A DNA stretch of 64,000 nt from Macrostomum hystrix (Eukaryota; Platyhelminthes; Macrostomidae). Within the stretch, counting starts at the first letter, position 1, and each line of letters starts with the position of its first letter. The translations under genes were made by a program, and so were the position numbers. The notes under the pieces are model-generated. The model saw nothing but the letters and a program-made list of their open reading frames with translations, ran no database searches and had not been told where the DNA came from. Positions 47,301 to 57,494 of this stretch are shown piece after piece. The stretch lies in the NCBI GenBank assembly GCA_950097015.1, contig CATNEN010000038.1:27868501-27932500 (forward strand), written 5' to 3'.

Positions 47301-50300
47301 TATTCCACACTACTTCTTAGTAGTGCAACACGAATTAAACTAGCCTTAAAAAACGAGAAGGGACATATTCTCACTTGTTGTTGTGAATGCCGAGTGGGCA
47401 GGGCTGACAGCGAACACCGCCGCTGCCAATGGCATTAGCCGCGCGAATACTGTAAACAGTCAACTGATTCTTGGACCAATCATCTGTGGTTGAGTCGGCA
47501 GTAGCAGTCAGTTGAGGCTGATCTGATTCTCCGTCCTCTTCAAAAAACGGAGCCGGTTCGAAGATTAGTAAGAATTGGTGCCGGTCAGTGCGCCGGATAA
47601 TGTATCTAGATAATAGGCAATGAGAATCTGTTTGTACTACTCACAACCGATATAATAAGTAGTATTAATCAAAGACACTATTCGGTACTTACTTAAACTG
47701 AATCCTAGGCTGCTTGCCCGACCAGGTCTTGATTGCAATGTGATGTTCGCTTTCGTACTGGAAGCATTGAGTTTTCAGTTAATAGATTATATGACCAATC
47801 AGATATAAGTTGCTTACTAAGTTGCGCGTCGGTTTTTAACAACTAAAGAACTAAGGTCCTGGGTTCGAATCTTGGAGGTAGCTCAGATTTTTAATAATAT
47901 CAATAAAAACATCAATAAAACTATCGGCTTTGTCAGACTGGGGATTTTTAAATAGGGATTTTATTAAAATGGAACGACATTTCATCACTGGGATTTCATT
48001 ACAATTTCAACTCATTAGGAATTTTTTAAGAAAAAAAAACGATAATCTGCTATATTTAGGATCAGATAATGAGGATTTAGACACATATTGACAACTCAAG
48101 AAAACTCGCCTTCAATAGTACCAATCGACACGGCGCATCGCAGGCCAGCTCAAAGTCGATAATCAACGAGCCGACAGTTTTGTCGCTGGCAGCCGCAGCC
48201 GCAGCCGCGTCATCGTCGTCACCGGCTGCAGTGGAGGCGCCATCGCTGGAAGACGCCTTGGGATAAAATCCCGCAAGGTTCAGCGTCAAAATGCTGGACT
48301 GTCGCAGTCTGGTTGAAGCCGACTGCAGACGGTTGCCCATTAGATTCCAGGCCTGCTGGGCGCACTGGACAAAGCCATCGTCCTGCAGCTCCAGGCAGGA
48401 CAGGTTCATCAGCGGCGGCACGGTCAGCCAGTTGGAGACCATGTATTCGTGCACGACCTGGGGAGCGAGAAAAACCGGGAGCAGAGCTCATAGGATTGGT
48501 TACTAACTTTGACACAATATGGGTTATGATTCGTAGGCAATAACGCAAAAATCTGTAGTTTAAAGAAGAAAATTACGAAAAAAATGAGTCGTACAACGAC
48601 CCCGAAGATTGAGTGGGAGAAATGACTCAAAATAATTTGTTCGCTCCCGGTCTTTGTCTCTTTTCAGGTCTTGCCTCTGCACTTGGGTCCGCGCCGGCGG
48701 CTCTCACTCACCCTGCGTGGAGGTGAGGAGGGACTCTTTTGTGTATGCCTGTGTGTGTGATTCCATTGTTAGGGTGCCTGCTTCACGTGATCCTTAGAGG
48801 GCAGTGCCTGTTTACTTGTACTTATGACTCATGCCTATTTTTAGTAACAAGTTTGCCTGTCTTACGATTGTTATCCCACATTTCTCCTACGTATGCCTGA
48901 CGTCAGTTTCTATTTTTAGCAACAGACCCCTTGACCCCTTATGGTTCTGCGGCCATGTTTATCAGACGTCAGTTGCTATTTTTAGAAACCACGTGATGCG
49001 CTCGCTACCCCTATCCTGTCTGCACTTTATTAACAGTGCCCGCTAAACAGGGACAAGGGTTCTGTTTTCTGGTTTGAAAATGAAGAAATATAGATAGGAT
49101 CTAAATTCTATCTACATTAATTTGTCCAATCCTTCCTGTAGTCAATAAAAAGCAAAACAATGGGTTCCGACATTTAGTAAATTTATATACTTGTAAAATT
49201 CTTAAAACAAACCTGGGTATTCGCCGGACAAATTTGACAAACTCCGCTAAAATCATTGGAATACTGGCCATCAGGACAGGCTTGGCAGGTGAGTGGATCC
49301 TTGGCTCCAACAGCTTGCATTCCGGGATTGCAAAAAGCTCGCAGACAGGTGTCCGGCAAGCCCATAGTCGCCGGGGCGACCGTTGGCAAATTAACGCCGC
49401 CTTGACAAATCTTCGGTCGAATCCAATCATACTTTGGCAGAATAACTTTGTAATTATTAGCTAGAGTGCACGGTCTCTCTGAGTACACTAGGGTGTAGTC
49501 GGACTCTCGACAGGCCGGCCTAGCCTTGCATTCTGCGGCGCCTTCAGCTGAGAACTGACCAGTTGGACAGGGTCGACAAGCCCGACCGTCTGGCGAGTAG
49601 GTGTCAGCCGGACATTTGGTGCATTTTGAAGCGCCAGTCGCGCTGGAATAGCCCGGATGACAGGACTGGCAGGTGTACACGTAGGGAATGCCGGACACTT
49701 CAACGGAGTGCAGCGCCATCATCCTAGTTGAACTAGTCGACGATGATGGATTTCGATCGGACAGTGAGATAATTTGCCAGCGAAGAACATTCATGCCCAT
49801 CTTTAGTGGAACCTGAAATGTCGGACAACATTTATTAATATCAATCCATCTATCTATCTAGCTATTAATCAATCAATCTATCTATCTATCAATCTATCTT
49901 TCAATCGATCTATTTAAAAAAGCGAAAGCATAATAAGGAAAACGCTTATTGCGTCAACATTTTTAGGACAAAAAACTTTACCGTTTATCGAAAACAGAAA
50001 TGAAAAATGTCTAACTAAAAAACTACATTCTTTGGTTAGCCTACAACTAACAGACTGCAAATGTTAACTTGACATTTTAGGAACCCATCAGAGACAGAAG
50101 AGATTAGTGATGAGGTTAGCAAGGCATTAGGCCAAATTAAAATTAAAAAAATTATTTCCTTTGGGATAATTGCTTGCCTTTAACAGGGCTAGAAAAGAAG
50201 AGGGAAGAAGGAAAGATGACACCTAGAAAAAATGTGCTACCGTTTTCCTAAATACGACGTATGAGTGGTCCAATGCACTCGGATTTTTACGTGACGAGTT

Positions 50301-53300
50301 CTCGTCTAGAGGGAAGAAAAGGAAGTGAGGAAGACCGAAAAAGATGAGGACAGAATGACAGCTACATCTACATGGGAAATGACTGCACTGCTAAAGTGCT
50401 GAATAATATTTATTTCTAAACTGGACAGACAACATGCGTATCTGGCTTTAAGCTACTCAATCTGAGGATCTGGGAGCTTGAGCTACTCAATCTGAGGATC
50501 TGGGAGCTTGAGCTACTCAATCTGAGGATCTGGGAGCTTGAGCTATTCAATTTGAGGATCTGGGAGCTTGAGCTATTCAATTTGAGGATCTGGGAGCTTG
50601 AGCTATTCAATTTGAGGATCTGGGAGCTTGAGCTACTCAATCTGAGGATCTGGGAGCTTGAGCTACTCAATCTGAGGATCTGGGAGCTTGAGCTACTCAA
50701 TCTGAGGATCTGGGAGCTTGAGCTACTCAATCTGAGGATCTGGGAGCTTGAGCTACTCAATCTGAGGATCTGGGAGCTTGAGCTACTCAATCTGAGGAAC
50801 TGGGAGCTTGAGCTACTCAATCTGAGGAACTGGGAGCTTGAGCTACTCAATCTGAGGATCTCGTAGTATGGGCTACGCAATTTGAGAATCTGGGAGGCTA
50901 TTCTGTTCAATTTGAGGATCTGGGAGGCTATTCTGTTCAATTTGAGGATCTGGGAGGCTAATCTATTCAATTTGAGAATCTGGGAGGCTATTCTATTCAA
51001 TTTGAGGAACTGGGAGGCTATTCTATTCAATTTGAGGATCTGGGAGGCTATTCTAGCCTTGATTTTCTCAACCTCGGTATCTGGAAGTTTGGGCAACTCA
51101 AACGAAAGATCTCACCTTATGCCTTTTAATCTCGTTGCGATCAGTTTCCTCAAGCACCGGAGGTTCGCTGTCATTCCTGCCGACATTCTCGCATTGACCA
51201 TTTTGCACTTCGAAGGAAAATATGCTAATTCTGCTGCTGTACTGATAATAGAAAGTGACGTCACCGTTATTAACCAGATTGGCTGTGTAAGTCAGGCTCA
51301 GTTGACAGTCGGGTTCGGATTGGCCAGCTAAGTAGGTGCCCATTGGCTTCCATTTAGTTCTTTTAAAAATTAAAAAAAGTTGAATTATTGTTGAAAATGA
51401 AAAGAAATGCTACACAGGCGTACATATAAAACTACATTCCCTGACATCTATGGCACAAACCTGGTGCAGCTGCTGGAGCCAAACTGAGTAACCGACCATG
51501 CGAAGCCATCCGGCAGGCCGGAGGTCCACATGTCAAACCGAACACCGGAGCCCAACGAATAGGTGCCAGCGGGACATTGGGAGCAGTCGTTTTTATCAAT
51601 GTCCAAGTACTGCCCAGATGGGCAGTTCACATCTTAAACAAAAATTATACACAAATATAAAACAGAAATGCCAAAATAAGAACTAAGATGATGACATATT
51701 GATCACTTACTGCATTTTTTGCCAGGCGTTGGAAATTCGACATTGTCAGCTGTGCAGGTACCATTTGGCACTTGCACCCTCCATCTGGCATTGTTCTGGC
51801 ACTCTGTGTAGACATACTTAAGGTCCGTCTGTTTAGTGGGTGAAAAAAAGAATTTTATTTGTCTGCTAACTGCTATATACTAGCAATCTAGTAAGGAAAA
51901 AAGTTTTAAAAAAAGCTAGCAATAGCATTAAGAGTCTACCGTAATTATTTATTGAATTATGAATAGCTCTAATGATTACTGATTTGATTCTAAATATAAG
52001 CATAAAATGAAAAGCACTCTTAACTACTTTCTATCAGGGATATCTAAAAGTACAATGATAAACATTACATAGTACGCATTTGTGGCACATTTTACATAGG
52101 GCCAAATAGTAATAGGTAGTTAAATAAATACAAATTTAGCTTTAGCTCATCTCTAAATATTATCTAAGGATGGCACCTACAGTACCAACAAATTATCTAT
52201 TTCACCTTCAGTCAAAGGGACTGAGGCTGTGGCAAATTGTGAAAAATTGTGCTGACATTTCAGTACTTTAGTGAATGATAAAATATTGAAATAGAATAAT
52301 TATAAGCTACTAGAAATGGACCAAAAACTCATCTGATTATAAAAAAAAATACTAATTACTAACTACTTATTAATTACTAATGTAAAGGTACATTCTAGCT
52401 TCTTGCTAACATAAACATGATTGTCAAAGTTATGAATACACAATCTGAGCTCAAGTTATTCTAAACTGGGTATAATAAAACAGTGCTTTGTTAAAATAAA
52501 GGAAAATAAAAAATACCTGAGTATTTAGGGTTCCTTGCATTTTGGTACTAGTAAGTGAGTTGTGTTACAGCTTTTGGGGTTGAGACTACTTTTCAGTACT
52601 ATGTTGTCAATAAATCAAATTACCAGGAATTTTCCAGCATGCATTTGTTTTCAGCTGGCATGTATAGCGTGCATTGGTATATATTTTAAGGGTTGGCCTA
52701 CACTTTGGCATGCGAGGTGTGCATGGCAATAGTGTAGCATGCAATTGTACATTGCATTTAAAAAGAGATCAAATATGTGTTTTATTATTTATCTATATGT
52801 ACAATTACAAATATCAACCAATTATTTAATGGACTTTGCATGACTAAAACTAAATGTTCTGTTATCTGTAAAAACTTTTAAAAGTTTTGTAATTTGGACT
52901 ATATAAATACTAAAAAAGTGTTCTGTTTGATATTCCTTTTTGTTAAATACAAAAATGGAAGAAGCCAGTTTGTCTATTTCAAGCGAAAAATGTGTTAAAT
53001 CTTTTTTATACAAATTATATGATGTACTGCATTGGTGTGCACTGGCATGCAATTTAAAAAAACTCAGCATCCTTAGCATGCAAATTTTTTTTAACTTTTT
53101 TCTGATGTGCAGCTTACATGATCCAGACTATGGGGCATTATATATAATGCTAATTTGCCTGCTTAAAAACTGTGTGCAAGTTCAGATTTTAAGCATGATA
53201 TGATTAATTGTTAAAAACAAAGCTCAATAAAAGAAACAAAATAACTTGACATTAAGAATGTAAGATGATTAAATTACCAGGGCCTAATTACTTCTATTGT

Positions 53301-53936
53301 GGACATTTTAAATAGGCCTATCAGTCCAAAGTAAGCTAAAAATAAATAAAAATGGAGACAAAAATATTAAGTAAAAAACTTTAGCTTGCTACTATTTGAG
53401 TGAAATTGATTAATTTTGTCTGAAATACATATAAATTAATTATACTTCAAGTTTTTTAGAGTAAGTTAAATTAAAATGAACATTAGGCCCCTAACTAAAA
53501 ATCAATATCAGAGCTCTAAAAGCCAAATTTTAAAATAAAATAAAATAACTACTTCCTTGTTCCCACTGTCTTTGGTCTGATACTTTAGTGAACCCATATT
53601 TAGCCCTGCTTTTTATATTTTTATGACAAAAGTTTTAATTTTGTTAGTTAAGTATATAGCTAAGGTTGGACATCAAGTCTTCAACCAAGACCAACTTACT
53701 AAGCTAAGCTATTAAGTATTATGCCTAACAATTGACAATAAAAGTAGATATTACCTCTATAAACTCCTGCCCATATGATAATTAAAAAATTGTTACAAAA
53801 ATATAGTAGTAAACAGCTATCAACTACTAATAGATCCTTCGCTTACCTTATTACACGTTTTCAACACTTCGGCAGAGGCAATGGGCCTAGGTACAATGAA
53901 TGCAAAAAGTAGAAGAAAAAAAGCATAACTTAACAT
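38325..53936 (-). CDS. ELAPOR1/2 (KIAA1324)-type endosome-lysosome receptor-like protein, 13 exons
   Basis: Exons in transcript order: 53936-53847, 51828-51711, 51632-51461, 51359-51116, 49812-49213, 48457-48110, 47757-47693, 47605-47375, 44330-43970, 43499-43266, 41891-41665, 40008-39853, 38646-38325. All joins are in phase and give 1055 aa, close to the roughly 1,010-1,030 aa of human ELAPOR1/2. Signal peptide is at about 1-22. Cys-rich CPxGxY-type repeats run through 70-740, with family hallmarks YSLGSGVRFDMW (exon 3) and CPDGTCDGCNFH (exon 11). The region before the membrane corresponds to the family's mannose-6-phosphate-receptor-homology part. The transmembrane helix is at about 921-941 (exon 12). 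The tail of about 114 aa has YKYM/YMQL sorting motifs, then acidic and Gly-rich segments. ELAPOR proteins are type I membrane proteins of endosomes/lysosomes linked to autophagy. Exon 6 probably ends in a GC donor. Five introns carry minisatellites. Confidence 0.9.
38690..39600. repeat. 24-bp minisatellite in ELAPOR-type intron 12
   Basis: About 38 units of ACTTACAGACAACTACAGGC plus AGAC or AGGC, with some units shortened to lose TTACAG. It starts about 40 bp from the acceptor of the last exon. The reverse strand is open across it (CKCLPVVV pattern), which is not coding. Diffuse GACA-rich sequence continues to about 39830. Confidence 0.95.
40199..41590. repeat. 14-bp purine-rich minisatellite in ELAPOR-type intron 11
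   Basis: About 95 units of GAGAGGGAGATAAG and GAGAGGGAGATACG with scattered GAGAAG variants. It fills most of the intron. The plus strand is almost pure purine, so the transcript strand carries about 1.3 kb of CU-rich RNA before exon 12. Confidence 0.95.
42105..42190 (+). mobile_element. hAT-like MITE end fragment in intron 10
   Basis: CAGGGGTCGGCAAACTCGAT followed by GCGGCCCACGAAGC and CCGGCCCG resembles the 5' terminal region of non-autonomous hAT elements (CAGGGGTCGGCAAACT-type ends). The matching right end was not found, so it is a fragment running into a minisatellite. Confidence 0.45.
42225..42862. repeat. 16-bp minisatellite in ELAPOR-type intron 10
   Basis: About 40 units of TCTCTCCCGTGTCTCA and variants (CTGTCTTA, GTGTGTTA). 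Some units are extended with TTCCTGAAGTCTC. It lies immediately after the hAT-like fragment. The plus-strand frames across it are artefacts. Confidence 0.93.
43616..43672 (-). mobile_element. Short fragment of SINE family 1 in intron 9
   Basis: GTCAGCGAGGAGGCAATTCT and GAGTCCTGAGCATG match the body of the SINE at 7503-7872 (about 7578-7622). Only about 55 bp remain. Confidence 0.6.
43725..43957. mobile_element. 233-bp MITE with 34-bp terminal inverted repeats
   Basis: The left end CCCGCCTGGCTGTCGTAATC continues CGGTTTTGATCCGG. The reverse complement of the right end (43924-43957) matches over 34 bp with two differences. The interior is AT-rich with several CCGGAT and AACCGG motifs and no ORF. 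I could not identify a target duplication. The element ends about 11 bp from the donor of exon 9 (43969) within intron 9. Confidence 0.75.
44345..47230. repeat. 35-bp minisatellite in ELAPOR-type intron 8
   Basis: About 82 units of GATTAGGGTCATGACCAACT plus GATTGGAACTGGGTA. Variation is almost limited to GTC/GTT and GATTGG/GGTTGG/AATTGG. It begins within about 15 bp of the acceptor of exon 9 and occupies nearly the whole intron, the largest array in this gene. Confidence 0.96.
47811..47925 (+). mobile_element. tRNA-like SINE remnant in intron 6
   Basis: GGTTCGAATCT at 47862-47872 is a perfect B box. The 3' side passes into an AATAATATCAATAAAAAC tail, as in short tRNA-derived SINEs. The A box is not clear. 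Confidence 0.4.
49855..49912. repeat. Degenerate CTAT/CAAT tetranucleotide repeat
   Basis: Short run of CTATCTATCAATCTAT-type sequence in intron 4, just upstream of exon 5 on the transcript strand. Confidence 0.7.
50449..51060. repeat. 30-bp minisatellite in ELAPOR-type intron 4
   Basis: About 20 units of GCTACTCAATCTGAGGATCT plus GGGAGCTTGA. The right third has a diverged form ending GGGAGGCTAT. It begins about 55 bp from the donor of exon 4 on the minus strand. Since 30 is divisible by three, both strands show open frames of repeated decapeptides that are not genes. Confidence 0.95.
51829..53846 (-). other. Intron 1 of the ELAPOR-type gene, with a cluster of UGCAUG motifs
   Basis: AT-rich 2-kb intron without a minisatellite. 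CATGCA occurs at 52638, 52738, 53046 and 53077, i.e. four UGCAUG motifs on the transcript strand in 445 bp, within a zone of frequent GCATGC. UGCAUG is the binding site of RBFOX splicing factors. No exon is recognised inside. Confidence 0.45.
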
Positions 53937-55140
53937 CTCTAAACTAGGTCAAGCTTGGTGGACAAGAAAACTTTGTGACTTGTGTGACTCTATACAGATT
54001 TATTTTTATATAATTCAAGCAGGTAATTAAATTTTCAAAAGCTATTTTCAGTCTAGCTTTTAAACAGAAACAAATTAGGAAGGTTTGGGTTTAGTTTACC
54101 TTCACAATATGTTATTGTCCCTATAAAGAAAAAATAAATACTGTTTAAAAATCCCTTAGGAGAGATAATGAAAATGCGATCACAAATAAAAACTATCAAT
54201 TGTCACAATCCGTTAATTATCAACGGTAAGCAAACTAGCTAGGGCCTACAGTACCCGCTTCGTGAACGCCGGTTCTTGGAAAACAATTAGATATGCGATT
54301 TTAAACTAGTGCTGCAAGTAAAGAATTAGTTAAAGCAGAAAGCTGATAATGAAGTTATATATATTGTTTCTGAATTTGCTTTGGAAAAAACGCTCCTTAA
54401 ATTTTAATATATGCAAATCACACAAAAAGTTTACCAACGCTTCACCAAGCGTTGTCTACTAATTGCAACGGCTTGCAATAATCCGCAATCCGCAACGATA
54501 ATACAGGTAATTTAAGATGCAATTTTTTTCAGAATTATAAGTTTATTTTAGTAAATATGGTATGGTAGCATCTAAGACATTTTATTGTAGAAGACTCCGA
54601 AATATTTATATCGCGTCTTTACTTTGCGTCTCCGAGAGCTGCCAGCTTGAAACTATTTCTTTTTGTAACAGCTAATACCTTACTGATAGACAGGTTTTGA
54701 AATATTTACAGCTGTGGTACAGCTTCTACTGTACACGTTATTGCAGTCTTGACGAGTATAGCTTGGATGCACAAATTGGTAGCACATGTACATGTTTAAG
54801 ACAGAGTAAGGCCATTTCAAGCCATCGAAGATAAAAGTATTTAGCAAATTAAAAAATCACAGATAAGCTAATGCCAACTCTTTACTTTTTTCTCCACGTT
54901 GAAAACGGATCGAAACTCAAACAAGTCCGTCACAGTTTGGGCTAGTGCAATGGAGCATATACTTAGCACTGTAGCACCGAACAAGCTCGGCATCAAATCT
55001 TCAATTTATTTAGCTGGCCAATGTTTAGCTAACTCACTCAATGTTTAGCTAGCTATCTCTGAACTCACAGCTAATGACACTTATATTACAAGCTTTATAT
55101 AGCAAACCCCAGCAAACTTTATATCACTGCCATGCTTAGA
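53937..55140 (-). promoter_or_regulatory. Upstream region of the ELAPOR-type gene
   Basis: AT-rich interval between the ELAPOR-type start and the eS28 3' end. On the minus strand an AG lies two bases before the ELAPOR ATG (TAGTTTAGAGATG), which could be a trans-splice or 5' UTR intron acceptor. A perfect 8-bp inverted repeat with a 4-base loop (CAACGCTTCACCAAGCGTTG) lies near 54437. No ORF is supported. Confidence 0.35.
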
Positions 55141-55146
55141 TTTATT
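55141..55146 (-). terminator. Polyadenylation signal of the eS28 gene
   Basis: AATAAA on the minus strand, about 50 nt after the eS28 stop codon, the right distance for a short ribosomal-protein 3' UTR. Confidence 0.65.
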
Positions 55147-55193
55147 AATATACCGTCACAATTACAACTACCCATGCGAAAATGTCTTGCTAC

Positions 55194-55400
55194 TCATCGC
55201 AGCCTTCTAGCTTCGCGCTCAGACTCCAACAGAGTGAGAATGTCGCCCTCGCGAACCGGGCCCTTAACGTTGCGAATAATCGAGCGGCTGCTTTCGTCGA
55301 GAAATTCGACCCGCACCTGGGTGCACTGACCCTGGGAGCCGGTGCGGCCAATCACCTTGGTGACGCGAGCTAGTCGCGGCTGTCCAGCCTTGGAGTCCAT
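55194..55400 (-). CDS. RPS28: 40S ribosomal protein S28 (eS28)
   Basis: A complete 68-aa protein in one coding exon, one residue shorter than human RPS28. The family-specific blocks [31 protein letters not shown] and the C-terminal [12 protein letters not shown] are intact. eS28 is a small S1/OB-fold protein in the head of the 40S subunit near the mRNA exit channel. On the transcript strand, ATTGCAG ends 11 nt before the ATG, giving a clear acceptor for a 5' UTR intron or a spliced leader. Such an arrangement is common in ribosomal protein genes. The polyadenylation signal is about 50 nt downstream. Confidence 0.97.
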   Translation of the reverse strand: MDSKAGQPRLARVTKVIGRTGSQGQCTQVRVEFLDESSRSIIRNVKGPVREGDILTLLESEREARRLR

Positions 55401-55549
55401 AAGGTGTGCAGCTGCAATGCAGGGTGAAAATCTGGATAAAATAGGGTGAAAACTTTTGATCCTTTGATAGAAAAAAACTAAGTCTTAAGAACTTACAGAG
55501 GTGTGATTATTGCATGCAGGCAATCTAAAGAGGCAATGAATTTGAGAAA

Positions 55550-56530
55550 TCCGATTCATGAATACAATGGGATTAAAAACCTCAGGATTTTAGGCATCTA
55601 TTTGTTAAAGAAAAGGGGATTAAAGATAAATGAACAGGATTCTGGGGACCTGATGATTGTAGACAAAGGAATTAGAATTTTAGGATCAGATGATAGGTAA
55701 AGGAAATGGGATTTCAGGGACTTGATGATTTTAGACAAAGGGAATTAAGATTTCAGGGATCTTATGATTGTGGACAAAGGAATCGGGATTTTTAGGGACC
55801 TGATGATTTAGGACAAAGGAATCGGGATTTTAGAGACCTGAGGAATGTGGACAAAGGAATCGGGATTTTAGGGACCTGATGATTGTGGACAAAGGAATCG
55901 GGATTTCAGGGACCTGATGAATGTGGTCAAAGGAATTGGGATTTTAGGGACCTAATGATTGTGGACAAAGGAATTTAGAATTTCAGGGATCAGATAATTG
56001 TAGACAAGGGAATTAGAATTTCAGGGATCAGATGATTGAAGGTAAAGGAATTGGGATTTCAGGGATCAGATGATTGTAGACAAAGGAATTGGGATTTCAG
56101 GAATCAGATGATTGTAGACAAAGGAATTGGGATTTCAGGGATCAGATGATTGAAGGTAAAGGAATTGGGATTTCAGGGATCAGATGATTGTAGACAAGGG
56201 AATTAGAATTTCAGGGATCAGATGATTGTAGACAAAGGAATTGGGATTTCAGGGATCAGATGATTGAAGGTAAAGGAATTGGGATTTCAGGGATCAGATG
56301 ATTGTAGACAAGGGAATTAGAATTTCAGGGATCAGATGATTGTAGACAAAGGAATTGGGATTTCAGGGATCAGATGATTGAAGGTAAAGGAATTGGGATT
56401 TTAGGGATCAGATGATTGAAGGTAAAGGAATTGGGATTTCAGGGATCAGATGATTGAAGAAAAAGGAATTGGGATTTCAGGTACCTGCTGAATGTAGACA
56501 AGTGAACTGGGATTGCAGGGATGTTATGAT
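55550..56530. repeat. 36-38-bp minisatellite upstream of eS28
   Basis: About 24 units built on GGGATTTCAGGGATCAGATG plus ATTGTAGACAAAGGAATT, more diverged at both edges. It lies 5' of eS28, in what would be a 5' UTR intron or the promoter-proximal region. Confidence 0.92.
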
Positions 56531-57494
56531 TGTAAGTAGAAAATGTAGATAGTAAATATAAATTCCATATGAAATACTTGATTGGAGCGTAAAATTAAAA
56601 AGTCAGACACGATCGCTTGATTCTCTAGTCCAAAAATAGGCACAAGCCAATTGGTTGCGCGCCAACAAACACAAGGTCTCTTATTCCAGTGTTCGGCTCT
56701 CGCGGCATTGTATTTTATCGTTTCAGTGCTTTCTTCTGATCACTCTAAAATTTTTATAACATTTCGGTCACTATCAAAAAGATGACAAACGCAATAGGAT
56801 TTGCGAAGACAAACGATATTAATTAACATTATTGATAGTATTAAATTTCACTCATCGCTAGCTTAGGCAGAAAAATTGAATTCGGGATCTGCATAACAGC
56901 AATGCCAGTATATGCAGTCTAACACTCTAAATAAGAATTTTAATAAAAAACTGACGTAATTAGACAATGAAATGCGCATTATACAATAAAATTTGGAAAC
57001 AAAATGGCCTTGTTTTTTTCATTATTCAGGCGACTAGGTGATGGCAGGTTAAGGATAATTGAAAAATGACATTAGAACTGCTTAAACAAACAGAAAATTG
57101 TCAAGCTGTTAAATTTGTGACAAAAATAATATTGTTTTCTAGGGGACACCCAATGCTTTAAAAATGCTCACAGATGAAGACCATAGTAAAAACAAAAAGA
57201 ACAAGAAAGTGAATAAGTTTTTTAAACACCCAAGAGAAAAAATAGCCAGCTAGCGACAGCGAGTCAGCGAAAACGGTTGAAATAAACTATCGAATTACTA
57301 AAAATATTTCATAATCGCCTTGTTTAAAAATTGTCACAAAAAGATGTTTGTTAGTTTCAATGCGGACTGCATTGCTACAGAACAGATTGGATTAGAAGCG
57401 AAGCGGCGGAAGAGAAGCGCGAACAGAAACAAACACAGAAGATTATTAGGCAGGAAAAGTCTTTCAAGAATGCCAAATGTTCTTAACTTTTGCT
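56531..57494. other. Interval between nucleolin-like 3' end and eS28
   Basis: Mostly AT-rich. It must contain the eS28 promoter and the 3' UTR of the nucleolin-like gene. A non-canonical AATAAT on the minus strand about 45 nt after the nucleolin stop may serve as polyadenylation signal. The plus-strand frames are not supported. Confidence 0.35.

Noticed and set aside
50416-51331. Open frames on both strands over the 30-bp array
   Set aside because: Decapeptide repeats from a 30-bp unit. The region is intron 4 of the ELAPOR-type gene.
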